From contig CANLRQ010000011.1 in NCBI GenBank assembly GCA_947493575.1, forward strand, positions 27,630 through 91,629: 64,000 nt of DNA, read 5' to 3'. Positions within the stretch are counted from its first letter, which is position 1. Each line of letters opens with the position of its first letter. This DNA comes from an uncultured Marinomonas sp. Its GTDB lineage: Bacteria; Pseudomonadota; Gammaproteobacteria; Pseudomonadales; Marinomonadaceae. Position numbers and translations under genes: made by a program. Shown here piece after piece: positions 17,403 to 25,957 of this stretch. The notes under the pieces were generated by a model that was not told the origin of the DNA, ran no database searches, and saw nothing but the letters and a program-made list of their open reading frames with translations.

Positions 17403-17604
17403 TCAATATGATTTTTCTAATTCCGTACCTAATCCGTATGTGAAAAAGCTTAAAAAACAGATCACTATTCGTTTAGATCAAGATGTAATTGAGTACTTCA
17501 AACAGTTATCAGATCAAAATGGTGTTCCTTACCAAAATCTAATCAATCTTTACCTTAAAGATTGTGCTCAAAATCATAAAGAATTAAAACTCAACTGGCA
17601 GTAG
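17395..17604 (+). CDS. brnA: BrnA-type antitoxin (ribbon-helix-helix)
   Basis: The start is ATG 17395, overlapping the brnT stop by 8 bases and giving 69 residues: MRDQYDFSNSVPNPYVKKL, then KKQITIRLDQDVIEYFKQLSDQNGVPYQNLINLYLKDCA. The ITIRLDQDVIEYFK strand and following helix are the BrnA/CopG DNA-binding domain. The frame is open further upstream but that part overlaps brnT. Confidence 0.9.
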   Translation: MRDQYDFSNSVPNPYVKKLKKQITIRLDQDVIEYFKQLSDQNGVPYQNLINLYLKDCAQNHKELKLNWQ

Positions 17605-17870
17605 GTAAAACTAAAAAAAACTTCAAACGGAAAAAGTGCAGTTGACAGCTTTGATTCCGTTCAACATTTTAGCCAACTATATTTTTTCGCTTAAGTAAGC
17701 ATTGAGGCTGTAGAATTACTCGAAAATAGAGATTAAGTGATTCGATTTTGGTGCGGAGAACATCTAAAAGCTAATTTATGTATGATAACAACCTTACGTT
17801 TCACGTAGTTGCGTGATTTTAGGTTTATTTTTGAGGCTGTTTTTCTTGAATGAGTAATTCTAAAGCCTTG

Positions 17871-18170
17871 TTATGGGTTCTTGAGTTGTAGTTCCACATC
17901 CATGCTTTTGTGTAGCACACGAACTATGTAAATTGAATGATCTACGTTTTCATAAAAAATTGTGTGATGTTTGTGATGATACTTTCTCAGCCCATCGACT
18001 ATGTAGCTACACGAAACACCAGAAAGAGGGTTTTCTGCCAAAAAATGAAACTGTACATCTAGTTCCTTAATATAGGCTCTACGCTGAACTGCTCCCCAAT
18101 TTTTTTGAGTATAAGCAGCAATATTTTTCAAGTCAGCCTTCGCAGCTCTGGAAACAAAAAATGAGCTCAT
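17871..18170 (-). CDS. parE: ParE/RelE-family toxin
   Basis: This 99-residue protein begins FFVSRAAKADLKNIAAYTQKNWGAVQRRAYIKEL and contains NPLSGVSCSYIVDGLRKYHHKHHTIFYENVDHSIYIVRVLHKSMDVE, the standard ParE arrangement. ParE proteins generally poison DNA gyrase. Its start overlaps the antitoxin stop by four bases. The presence of ParD directly upstream supports the assignment. Confidence 0.92.
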   Translation of the reverse strand: MSSFFVSRAAKADLKNIAAYTQKNWGAVQRRAYIKELDVQFHFLAENPLSGVSCSYIVDGLRKYHHKHHTIFYENVDHSIYIVRVLHKSMDVELQLKNP

Positions 18171-18409
18171 TTACCAAGCTCTTCATCAAGCTCTTGCATA
18201 AGGCTATCGTAACTATATTCGGCTGTACCACTTGCTTTGCCTTCTTCTATCAATGCACGCAGCATTTCAAGTTTTCGCTCATCGTCTTCAAGTTTGCGCA
18301 GTCCAGCACGTATTACTTCACTTACAGAGCCATAACGTCCGTTAGTAACCTGTCCCTTTATAAAATCATCAAAGTGGCTTCCTAAGCTAATGCTAGTATT
18401 CTTGGCCAT
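18167..18409 (-). CDS. parD: ParD-type antitoxin (ribbon-helix-helix)
   Basis: This is an 80-residue antitoxin from MAKNTSISLGSHFDDFIKGQVTNGRYGSVSEVIRAGLRKLEDDERKLEMLRALIEEG; a Met four codons upstream is possible. The first 45 residues form the DNA-binding domain typical of ParD and the C-terminal tail would bind ParE. A perfect 10-bp inverted repeat lies directly upstream and is the likely autoregulatory operator. Confidence 0.93.
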   Translation of the reverse strand: MAKNTSISLGSHFDDFIKGQVTNGRYGSVSEVIRAGLRKLEDDERKLEMLRALIEEGKASGTAEYSYDSLMQELDEELGK

Positions 18410-18420
18410 GTGGCACCCCA

Positions 18421-18453
18421 TTTATACCAATATTTACCCAATTTTGGTATAAA
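18421..18453. promoter_or_regulatory. inverted-repeat operator upstream of parDE
   Basis: TTTATACCAA at 18421-18430 and TTGGTATAAA at 18444-18453 are perfect inverted copies separated by 13 bases, starting 12 bases upstream of the parD ATG. Autorepression by ParD is the usual arrangement; binding here is inferred. Confidence 0.65.
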
Positions 18454-19060
18454 AACCATAGCAAGTCAATCAACTTCGCGCTTTCAGCACCGGATGCTAG
18501 AGTCATCTAGGCCACCTATGTAGTTAACTTATATATTTCAAAAGTTTAAGAAATAAATCCAAGACACCTAATTATAAAAATTACATGGTAGACCTTACTA
18601 CCTATGAATTTAATCAAGGCTTAGACAAAGTAGGTAAGCGCCTATCCAACTACATCCTTGCAGTTCCAAGGCAGTAATGCCTCAATATCCTCCACATTTC
18701 CCGATATGCGGAATTAATTGTTTTATGATGAAATGTGTGTCTTGTCAGGTATTTATTTTTCTTCGTTTAAGATGGGGCTAATAGTTTGATAAAGAAGACA
18801 AAGAAACATGCTGAAAAACACCACTTTTGAAAAGTCAAATGCCAAAAAGGTAAATCCCAATATGATTGTTTGATACTGAGCCTTATTAGTTAATTCTTAT
18901 CTTCTAGGGTGTAACCCTGTGTAATATTTAAATTTAAATTGATCCTCTACCATGCATTTCTCTTCTAGAAGTTGATGTGGATCATGATATTACTCATATC
19001 AGCTGACTAGATTCGTTATAACAACAAGGTTTATGTATTCGGCTTTTATAGGGATTGAAA
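18454..19060. other. 600-base gap with a possible IS66-type transposase tail
   Basis: Most of this gap shows no gene. On the minus strand around 18642-18712 a short open stretch reads RISGNVEDIEALLPWNCKDVVG before a stop, resembling the C-terminal end of IS66-family transposases (xIEALLPWNx). It is too short to be certain. The last 150 bases before 19061 probably contain the promoter of the decarboxylase gene. Confidence 0.3.
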
Positions 19061-20884
19061 ATGAGTGAAGAAATTACAGTAGCAGAGTATTTATCTCTGC
19101 GTTTAAAAGAGCAAAATGTTGGTACTTTTTTTGGTGTTCCAGGTAACCACTTAGGGCCGTGTATTTCTGAATTTGAAAGACAGAATATTAAATGGATTGG
19201 TGGCACTAATGAAATGAATATTGGTTACGCTGCTGATGCTTATGCCCGTAAGAATGGTTTTGCTGCTGTGGGTGTAACATATGGTGTGGGTGCTCTTAGT
19301 ATACTTAATCCAATAAGTGGGGCATATGTGGAAGATGTTCCAATATTGGTGATTAATGCAGCACCTACCTACGCTCAACAATTAAGTTTACGTGATATCA
19401 ATCTATTGACGTCCCACATGTCTGACAGACAAACCAGTAACATTGATGCTTATAATGCTGTCACTGGTATCGCGGTAAAAATTAATAATGCCAAGTTAGC
19501 GCCTTCTATTATAGATGCGGCTATTACAACCTGCTTAACACAAAGTAAGCCGGTTTATCTTGAAATGAATGAAAATGTTTTCAGTGAAACCTGTTCTGCT
19601 CCAGTAGGTTCATTATCTGATCTAGGAAGAATCTACAGCGAAGCCAATGCAAGGGATGCGGCAAAAGCGACGTTGGATCTAATCCGTTCGACTAATTCTA
19701 GCAACGAGCTTAAATATCCTAAAGGTCCTGTATTTTGGTTAGGTCATGAAATTGCACGTTGTGGCTTGCAGCAAACAGTGATTGATATGATTAATCGATT
19801 CCAGTTGCCTTATAGCACTACTGTAATGGGTAAAGGGGTTATTTCAGAAGACAGTGCCTACTTTAAAGGTGTGTACTCTGGCGGTTCAAGTATTGGTGAT
19901 ACGAAAGAATTCTTTGAAGATGAAGAGCGTTGCCGTATTGGTATTGGTGCATGGAGTACTTCTAAAAACCTTGGTAATACTCGTTCTATGGGTGTCGATT
20001 GGGTTATGTCGAAAAAAGACAGTGTCACTGTTGGAACTTCGTACTTCCCGAATGTGGGTTTGGTAGATTATGTCAATGAGCTTGTTTTGTGTTTGGAAGA
20101 AGCTCAAGCAGAATTAAGGCAATTAATGCAGCCTAATACAGTGCAACAATCTATCGCATGGGAGATTGATGACGCTAAAGGTTTTTGTTATGACAATTTG
20201 TTTGCCAACTTAAATCAGTGGTTATGGAAAAGTGAAGTAAAACCTACCAATGTAGATCCAGCTGCCCCAGGATTGAATTCACATTTGATTTCAGATGCAG
20301 GTTTTTCTTTAATCGGCTCACAAAATATCTATCAAAAAATTGCTGGACGTTTCCATAGCCAAGCTTCTTGGTTATCTATCGGTTATTCATTGGGCGCATT
20401 AACTGGCTTTCAATATGCTTTGAAAGATCAGCCGGATGTGAGTGAAGGGACACATCCTGAGTTCCGCATGGTTTGTATCGGCGATGGTTCTTTCCAAGAA
20501 ACGGCGCAAAGTTTGTCGGACATTGTTCGCAGTGAAAGCAGTGCTATTGTGTTTATCATGAATAACGAAAATTTTTATGGTATTGAGCAAATGCTGGTGG
20601 ATCCTACTTTCTATAGTGATAGTACGGCTCCCGGTGATGTTTATAACCATGTCCAACCTTGGTTATACAGTGATCTCATCAAGGTTTTTCAAACCAACCA
20701 AGACACTCCGGTTCTAATTGAAGGCAATGTTGTTGATTCAAATGAAACGCTTGTAGACGTGCTGAGTGCCTTTTCAACGACACTACAATCGAGTGCTCAA
20801 CCTCACGTACGTGTTGTGCAATGTAAGTTTAGTCAAAAAGATTATCCACAAGGAATGGATTATAAGGTTCACCCAGATTCTTAA
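19061..20884 (+). CDS. ThDP-dependent 2-keto acid decarboxylase (pyruvate/indolepyruvate decarboxylase family)
   Basis: This 607-residue cytoplasmic enzyme starts at ATG 19061 (MSEEITVAEYLSLRL). It has the N-terminal pyrimidine-binding domain with the catalytic Glu in WIGGTNEMNIGYAADAYARKNG, and the C-terminal diphosphate-binding motif GDGSFQETAQSLSDIV ... FIMNNENFYGIEQML (GDG through NN). The closest families decarboxylate pyruvate, phenylpyruvate or indolepyruvate to aldehydes; the substrate cannot be read from sequence. A hairpin and two same-strand genes follow, the last an amino-acid-oxidase-like flavoprotein that could supply the 2-keto acid. Confidence 0.9.
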   Translation: MSEEITVAEYLSLRLKEQNVGTFFGVPGNHLGPCISEFERQNIKWIGGTNEMNIGYAADAYARKNGFAAVGVTYGVGALSILNPISGAYVEDVPILVINAAPTYAQQLSLRDINLLTSHMSDRQTSNIDAYNAVTGIAVKINNAKLAPSIIDAAITTCLTQSKPVYLEMNENVFSETCSAPVGSLSDLGRIYSEANARDAAKATLDLIRSTNSSNELKYPKGPVFWLGHEIARCGLQQTVIDMINRFQLPYSTTVMGKGVISEDSAYFKGVYSGGSSIGDTKEFFEDEERCRIGIGAWSTSKNLGNTRSMGVDWVMSKKDSVTVGTSYFPNVGLVDYVNELVLCLEEAQAELRQLMQPNTVQQSIAWEIDDAKGFCYDNLFANLNQWLWKSEVKPTNVDPAAPGLNSHLISDAGFSLIGSQNIYQKIAGRFHSQASWLSIGYSLGALTGFQYALKDQPDVSEGTHPEFRMVCIGDGSFQETAQSLSDIVRSESSAIVFIMNNENFYGIEQMLVDPTFYSDSTAPGDVYNHVQPWLYSDLIKVFQTNQDTPVLIEGNVVDSNETLVDVLSAFSTTLQSSAQPHVRVVQCKFSQKDYPQGMDYKVHPDS

Positions 20885-20904
20885 TAAAGTATTTAGAGTA
20901 AATG

Positions 20905-20936
20905 ACAAAGGTTTATTTTATTAAATAGACCTTTGT
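20905..20936 (+). terminator. hairpin after the decarboxylase gene (terminator or attenuator)
   Basis: ACAAAGGTTTATTT pairs with AAATAGACCTTTGT (14 bp, one G-T pair, 4-base loop), followed by GGGTGCTTTTTATT. It stands between the decarboxylase and the DUF4331-like gene, so transcription may be reduced rather than stopped. Confidence 0.65.
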
Positions 20937-20984
20937 GGGTGCTTTTTATTGATTATAAATGTCAATCTTCTTAAAGGAATAACA

Positions 20985-21956
20985 ATGCAATTATGCAGCA
21001 GGCTACTTACTACTTGTTTATTTGGTTCTTTGAGCTTTTCTCTACCTGTTATCGCATCTGATCATGGGGATCCTTTTGACCCTCCTGTTATTGATCGTCC
21101 AGAAGGGGCAATTACAGATGCCTTTTACTTTAAAAATGCAGATAACTTAGTGATGATATTTGGCTTTATGAAAAGCCCAGAATGTGTTGCTGAACCAGAT
21201 TTTGATGAGATTTATTATCGCATTAATTTTGACTGGGATACGCCTATAGAAACATCCGCGAACGCTGATACAGCGGCTTTCGCTCCATATTATGGTGGTT
21301 ATGTAACCGAAGAAAATTCAAAAGACATTAAGGAAAGTGAAACTTTTGAATTTTGGAATGATGGCGGTGAATGGAAGTGGCAGTTTGAAAATGGTTTGTT
21401 ATCAAATTCTAATGTCAATTTTGTTGTTGATAAATACGATGACCCATTTGCTTTTATTAGTTTTGATAATAAGAATGTTATGGCTGCAGTTATTACTGTT
21501 CCTCTCGTTCATTTCACAGAAAATGGATGGAATAAAATGATTGTCTGGGCAGACACACAACAAGGACCAAAAGACCACTTCCATCAAATTGATCTAAATG
21601 GCCGTGCTATTCGTTCAATGTTATCTCGTAATGAAACCTCCGAGCTGAATTACTTGCCTCCTAGTCTTCATGTTGAAAGTTTGAGAGCAAACTCAGCCAG
21701 TGACGAAGCGGCTCAAGTAGGTTCTAACTTTCATCCAGATGTAATTATTTTGGATTTATCTCAAGATACGCATTTTCCAAATGGACGTCACCTTGAAGAT
21801 GATGTTGTGCAAAGCGTATGTGGTTTAGCGGATTGTGACTTATATGAAAAGTCGATTTATCGAGCTTGGCCTAATCCGCGTAGTGGCATGAATGATAAGC
21901 CGTTTCTCACGCAATTTCCTTATCTTGCAGAGCCGCATGAATTTTCATGCTCTTAA
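20985..21956 (+). CDS. exported DUF4331-like protein
   Basis: The start is ATG 20985 (MQLCSRLLTTCLFGSLSFSLPVIASDHGDP), with AAAGGA upstream; this gives 323 residues with a signal peptide cut after VIA. The mature N terminus SDHGDPFDPPVIDRPEGAITDAFYFKNADNLVMIFGF matches the DUF4331 pattern of an early Ser-Asp-His segment followed by a D-x-F-x-F strand. The family is thought to be periplasmic or extracellular and has no established function. It lies between a keto-acid decarboxylase and an amino-acid-oxidase-like gene. Confidence 0.7.
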   Translation: MQLCSRLLTTCLFGSLSFSLPVIASDHGDPFDPPVIDRPEGAITDAFYFKNADNLVMIFGFMKSPECVAEPDFDEIYYRINFDWDTPIETSANADTAAFAPYYGGYVTEENSKDIKESETFEFWNDGGEWKWQFENGLLSNSNVNFVVDKYDDPFAFISFDNKNVMAAVITVPLVHFTENGWNKMIVWADTQQGPKDHFHQIDLNGRAIRSMLSRNETSELNYLPPSLHVESLRANSASDEAAQVGSNFHPDVIILDLSQDTHFPNGRHLEDDVVQSVCGLADCDLYEKSIYRAWPNPRSGMNDKPFLTQFPYLAEPHEFSCS

Positions 21957-22052
21957 TTTGTAAGAGAAAGTGGAAAGAGAAAGTGTAATAGGGAACTAGT
22001 ACACAATTGTTAATTATCTTGTAAACAAAAATCGAAAAAGAAGGATATAACC

Positions 22053-23876
22053 ATGACTGCAAGTGATGCAAAATACTTAAAATTGGCTGAAGAGTTGTAT
22101 TTACCGTACACAGATCCAGTAACCTCGGAAGATATAAATTCTGCAACCATTTGTAATTATTTGGACGTAATGAAAAATGGTTTAGGGACACCGGTTGCCT
22201 CTCCTAAGCGCGTTACTATTATCGGTGCCGGTATTTCTGGCATGTACGCTGCAAAGCTTCTAAAACAGGCTGGTCATAATGTTTCCATTATCGAAGCGAA
22301 TAATAATCGTGTTGGCGGAAGAATAAAAACCTTCCGTAATCAAGATGGTAAAACGCCATTTAAAGATGATCTGCAATATGGGGAAGCAGGAGCAATGCGT
22401 TTCCCTACCTTACACCCTTTGTTGAATGAATATATTAGTCAGTATTTTACAGAAGAAGAGTTTCAAACTTTCTATTTAGTGGATGTAAATATTGATGCTG
22501 CAAACCCAGATGAAGCAAAAGTGAACAACCGCCCGATTCGTTGTAATAGCTTTGAGATTCGTAAAAAAGCATACCAAGGCGTAGCAGGGGACTCGACTGC
22601 TGAGATGAATCAAGGGTTTGACGGCTTCGAAAGCGGTCAAACGGCAAGCCAGCTGCTTGATGAAGCACTTGAGCCAGCAAAATCTCTATTTGCTAATAAG
22701 CAAGGTGACGGTACTTGGAAAAACAAACCTTATGATGAATGGTTAGCTGGATGGGCGCAAGTTATTGAATTATATGACCACTATTCTATGCAATCCTATT
22801 TAGAAGAAGTGGCTGGTTTGGATAAAACAAGCCTAGACTTGATTGGTACCATTGAAAACCTAACGTCACGTATGCCATTAGCCTTTATGCACAGTTTCTT
22901 AGGTCGCAGTGATATTAACCCAAATGTAACCTATAGAGAATTTAAAGGTGGATCGCACGCGTTATCAGATAAACTGTACACAGAACTGGTAGCGATGGGA
23001 GTGACATTCCATATGGATCACAGAGTCACTCATATTGATTATTATGATGATCAATTTCAAAAGAAAGCCTCTGTAGAAGATAAATACCATGCAACGGCTA
23101 TGGATCCAGTGGCGATTAGAGCGGTAAATGAAGCTGGCCAAGTAAACAGTACTCTTTATTCAGATGTTGCGATTGTAACTATTCCATTTTCTAGCTTTAG
23201 ATTTGTGAGAACAACACCTGATTTGTCTTATAAAAAACGTCGTGCAGTGATTGAGCTGCATTATGATGCCGCGACCAAAGTGTTATTAGAGTTTGATAAG
23301 CGCTGGTGGGAATTTAATGAGGCCGATTGGGAAACTGAATTAACTCAATTATTTGTATCTGGGCAAATCTCTCAAGCTGAGTATGTCAAATACATGGCGA
23401 CGCCAAGTTCTGAAGAGCGTACAGCAGGTGGTGGTTCAATAACAGACAATCCTAACCGCTTTATGTATTACCCTTCACATAAAGTAGAAGGTTCTGAAGC
23501 GGGTGTTGTACTTGCTAGTTATACTTGGGCAGATGATGCAAGACGTTGGGACTCGATGGACGAAGAAGGCCGTTATGCATTTGCCTTAAGAGGGCTTGCT
23601 TTAGTACATGGCGAGCGTATTAAATTATTTTGTACATGGCTTAATGAGAATAAATCGACTGGGGCAGCGACTCAAAGTTGGGCAAGAAATCCTTATGCTT
23701 TTGGTGAAGCCGCTGTGTTTTATCCAAAACAATTAACAGACTTGCATTTGGACACCCAAACAGTGGAAGGACCATTGCATTTTGCTGGAGAGCATACGTC
23801 TCTAAAACATGCATGGGTTGAAGGTGCCTTAGAATCAGCAATACGTGTTGCGGAAGAAATCTATAACCTTGATTAA
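22053..23876 (+). CDS. FAD-dependent L-amino-acid/monoamine oxidase
   Basis: This 607-residue flavoprotein has the dinucleotide-binding motif [41 protein letters not shown] near residues 52-92 and the substrate-side motif [16 protein letters not shown], characteristic of L-amino-acid oxidases. It closes with [27 protein letters not shown]. There is no signal peptide. It would oxidise an amine or amino acid to imine/keto acid with release of H2O2. No terminator separates it from the DUF4331-like gene; a good terminator follows it. Confidence 0.88.
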   Translation: MTASDAKYLKLAEELYLPYTDPVTSEDINSATICNYLDVMKNGLGTPVASPKRVTIIGAGISGMYAAKLLKQAGHNVSIIEANNNRVGGRIKTFRNQDGKTPFKDDLQYGEAGAMRFPTLHPLLNEYISQYFTEEEFQTFYLVDVNIDAANPDEAKVNNRPIRCNSFEIRKKAYQGVAGDSTAEMNQGFDGFESGQTASQLLDEALEPAKSLFANKQGDGTWKNKPYDEWLAGWAQVIELYDHYSMQSYLEEVAGLDKTSLDLIGTIENLTSRMPLAFMHSFLGRSDINPNVTYREFKGGSHALSDKLYTELVAMGVTFHMDHRVTHIDYYDDQFQKKASVEDKYHATAMDPVAIRAVNEAGQVNSTLYSDVAIVTIPFSSFRFVRTTPDLSYKKRRAVIELHYDAATKVLLEFDKRWWEFNEADWETELTQLFVSGQISQAEYVKYMATPSSEERTAGGGSITDNPNRFMYYPSHKVEGSEAGVVLASYTWADDARRWDSMDEEGRYAFALRGLALVHGERIKLFCTWLNENKSTGAATQSWARNPYAFGEAAVFYPKQLTDLHLDTQTVEGPLHFAGEHTSLKHAWVEGALESAIRVAEEIYNLD

Positions 23877-23914
23877 TTGAATTGACTAAGAGTTACTTGT
23901 TATAAATAGTTGAG

Positions 23915-23948
23915 AAATGGCTTACAGATTTGTAGGCCATTTTTTTAT
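23915..23948 (+). terminator. rho-independent terminator after the amino-acid oxidase gene
   Basis: AAATGGCTTAC pairs with GTAGGCCATTT (one G-T pair), followed by a T run ending TTTTTTATCC. Confidence 0.85.
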
Positions 23949-24562
23949 CCTTAAAAAACTATATGGATAGTAGATAGATTATATGGATAGTAAAGAGGGT
24001 GTGTTTGTATTTAAAATGATAAATTTTTAAGACTCACATTGTTTTTTCTGATTCAGTGCTCTTGCCTTAGTAAGTGGATAAAAGCCTGCTATTCAAGGCG
24101 ATTATTGAATGTGAATAGCCTATTTATTTTTTTCGGGATGCTTGTCTTAGGTGTTATCTTATGTTAATCATTCAATTACACGATATTACATGCCATTTAA
24201 AAACCAATGAGCAATTTGGCTTTCTTTTAGATGAATTTATAGGTTAATAATTATGAGGGTTTGTATTATAAAAAATTATAATAAAATGGAAGTGTTTGCT
24301 GTTTTTATAAGTTTAATGCGGATTTGAAATAGTTTTTTATTTACATTAGTTATATTAAAAATGCGGATTTTTCCAGAGAAATGCATTTTAGATAAAATAA
24401 TAGAGAACTGTAATAAGTGGGATACAATCTTTATAAGAATCACTTTAAAGCAAGTCGGATATTATTAGAATATTTTGTAAAGAAGAGAGAAAAAATTGCT
24501 GGATTAACATGGTTGAAATTATTTAATCCAGCAAAGTACCAATATAAATTGGCGAATAAATT
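23949..24562. other. AT-rich gap without a recognisable gene
   Basis: Nothing coding was recognised. It contains a 39-base sequence (24061-24099) that recurs at 49123-49161, and a short direct repeat ATATGGATAGTA near 23960-23995. The base composition is more AT-rich than the neighbours. Confidence 0.5.
24061..24099. repeat. 39-base dispersed repeat, copy 1
   Basis: It starts CTTGCCTTAGTAAGTGG and ends AAGCCTGCTATTCAAGGC, and matches 49123-49161 at about 34 of 39 positions. The second copy lies beside an IS110-family relic, which suggests an element end. Confidence 0.65.
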
Positions 24563-24590
24563 AGCCGGTTGAGTTTGCTCTCAACCGGCT
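24563..24590. terminator. 11-bp stem hairpin downstream of the DUF1127 gene
   Basis: AGCCGGTTGAG / CTCAACCGGCT is a perfect stem with a 6-base loop, a few bases beyond the DUF1127 stop codon. The minus strand continues TAATTTATT, so the T tract is weak. Confidence 0.6.
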
Positions 24591-24594
24591 TTAC

Positions 24595-24807
24595 CTATCC
24601 ATCTTGCGGTTGCTCGTTGGGCTTTTGCGGCATAACTTCTGCTTTTAATTGATCAGGATTTGTGCCGGATAGCGGGCGTATACGACCATTATCTTGGTAA
24701 AAGCCAATGTCTCTCAAACTGTGAGAATCTAAGCTTCTCAAAGACTGTTCGGCGTGTTTGTTTGCGAAATATTGTTTAACTGAGTTTAATAATCCAATAA
24801 AAATCAT
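24595..24807 (-). CDS. DUF1127 domain small protein
   Basis: This 70-residue protein has the DUF1127 signature in the middle (SLRSLDSHSLRDIGFYQDNGRIRPL): a short basic/amphipathic helix, then L-x-D-x-x-LRDIG. Proteins of this family are small and arginine-rich, and some have been linked to RNA or phosphate metabolism; the role here is not known. Upstream on the same strand is a 31-codon ORF with a strong ribosome site and then a GC-rich hairpin, suggesting a leader arrangement. Confidence 0.8.
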   Translation of the reverse strand: MIFIGLLNSVKQYFANKHAEQSLRSLDSHSLRDIGFYQDNGRIRPLSGTNPDQLKAEVMPQKPNEQPQDG

Positions 24808-24865
24808 ATGATCTCTCCAATGTTAAGTAAGGGCGGGATCAAAGAAGGATCTAGATAATACAGAT

Positions 24866-24883
24866 GCCGCGATGATCCGCGGC
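24866..24883 (-). promoter_or_regulatory. GC-rich hairpin between small ORF and DUF1127 gene
   Basis: GCCGCG ATGATC CGCGGC forms a perfect 6-bp all-GC stem within an AT-rich leader, between the 31-codon ORF and the DUF1127 start. A role in attenuation or mRNA stability is inferred. Confidence 0.45.
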
Positions 24884-24896
24884 CAAGATAAAAAAT

Positions 24897-24992
24897 CTAG
24901 TACGCAGATTTAACCAAAGTTCGTTTTGAACAAATATTGGCTAAATTTAAATTCATAGAGGTTAGAGCGAGTTGATGCGTTTGATATGTCAT
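24897..24992 (-). CDS. 31-residue small ORF with strong Shine-Dalgarno, upstream of the DUF1127 gene
   Basis: This short ORF encodes MTYQTHQLALTSMNLNLANI, then CSKRTLVKSAY. Its main support is a near-perfect ribosome-binding site, GGAGGT, at 6 bases before the ATG, the strongest in this region. No homology was recognised. It could be a leader peptide for the DUF1127 gene or an independent small protein. Confidence 0.45.
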   Translation of the reverse strand: MTYQTHQLALTSMNLNLANICSKRTLVKSAY

Positions 24993-24999
24993 TGCTTAC

Positions 25000-25260
25000 C
25001 TCCAGAACGTACTAAATTAATATTATGAAACACTATAAGTATATAGCGTGATGGTATTTGGCCTGATTTTGCTTTTTATGTCAATTGATTCAAGTAAAAA
25101 AAGTAAATAAAAGTGTTTTTATTTTCTATCTTTTAGTACTTTAGCCCTGTGAATTTCTAACTGAGAGTAATGTGCTGTTCGGTTGTATCATGTGTTTTTC
25201 TAGATCTGAGTGATTCCTTAATTTTTGAACGTCAATAGCCCTACGGAGTAAAAAAGTTTC
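25000..25260. other. promoter region of small ORF/DUF1127 and yaeQ
   Basis: This is a divergent AT-rich gap. Apart from the ribosome site of the small ORF at its left edge, no clear operator or RNA element was seen. Confidence 0.4.
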
Positions 25261-25809
25261 ATGGCAATTAAATCAACAGTATACAAAGCGAATATCCAAG
25301 TAACGGATATGGATCGGAATCATTATGCCGGGTACGATTTAATCGTGGCACTGCACCCGTCAGAAACGGAAGAGCGCTTAATGGTCCGCTTATTGACCTT
25401 CGCTTTATTGGTAGATCAACAAGAAGGTGATGAGCAGCTCAGTTTTACAAAAGGCTTAAGTACTGATGATGAGCCTGATTTATGGCAAAAGAGTTTATCC
25501 GATGAAATTTTATTGTGGGTTGATCTTGGGCAACCTGATGAGAAGCGGCTGCGTAAAGCGTGTGGCCGTGGGCAAAAAGTAGTTATTGTAAATTATAATG
25601 ATAAGAGTGACATTTGGTGGGAGCAAAATAAAGGCAAAATGCAACGCTTCTCAAATCTATCTGTTTTGCAATTCCCTGAAAGTCAGGTCATCGCTATGGA
25701 AAAGCTGTGTCAACGTTCTATGCAATTAACCATTACAGTGCAAGATGGTGAAGTCTGGTTGTCAAGTGACCAAGGGGAAGCAACAGTGACACCAGTTTAT
25801 CGCTCATAG
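25261..25809 (+). CDS. yaeQ: YaeQ family protein
   Basis: This 182-residue protein begins MAIKSTVYKANIQVTDMDRNHYAGYDLIVALHPSETEERLMVRLLTFAL, a highly recognisable YaeQ start, and continues with DEILLWVDLGQPDEKRLRKACGRGQKVVIVNY. YaeQ has a PD-(D/E)xK-like nuclease fold and was reported as a suppressor of RfaH loss; its true function is not settled. Length matches the family. It is a single-gene unit closed by a hairpin terminator. Confidence 0.95.
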   Translation: MAIKSTVYKANIQVTDMDRNHYAGYDLIVALHPSETEERLMVRLLTFALLVDQQEGDEQLSFTKGLSTDDEPDLWQKSLSDEILLWVDLGQPDEKRLRKACGRGQKVVIVNYNDKSDIWWEQNKGKMQRFSNLSVLQFPESQVIAMEKLCQRSMQLTITVQDGEVWLSSDQGEATVTPVYRS

Positions 25810-25845
25810 ATATGATGCACTTTGAATGATGGAATAGGCATAAAA

Positions 25846-25884
25846 AAATGACGAATCAACTTAAAGGTATTCGTCATTTCTTTA
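25846..25884 (+). terminator. rho-independent terminator after yaeQ
   Basis: AAATGACGAAT / ATTCGTCATTT forms an 11-bp stem with a 12-base loop, followed by CTTTATTTT. Confidence 0.8.
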
Positions 25885-25939
25885 TTTTGAGTCTGTTTTT
25901 AAAAAGTATTAGCAAGCGTAATAGTCGTACAAAGGTCCC
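25885..25939. mobile_element. truncated MITE copy B (right end)
   Basis: The segment TTTTGAGTCTGTTTTTAAAA then AGTATT...TAGTCGTACAAAGGTCCC matches the right half of the full MITE at 59302-59433. The left terminal repeat is missing; the sequence runs straight into the yaeQ terminator. Confidence 0.7.
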
Positions 25940-25957
25940 ATATTGTAGAGTGATGAA

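Noticed and set aside
19055..19060. TTG start two codons before the decarboxylase ATG
   Set aside because: ATG 19061 has a suitable spacing to GGGATTG and the usual family N terminus; TTG is less likely.
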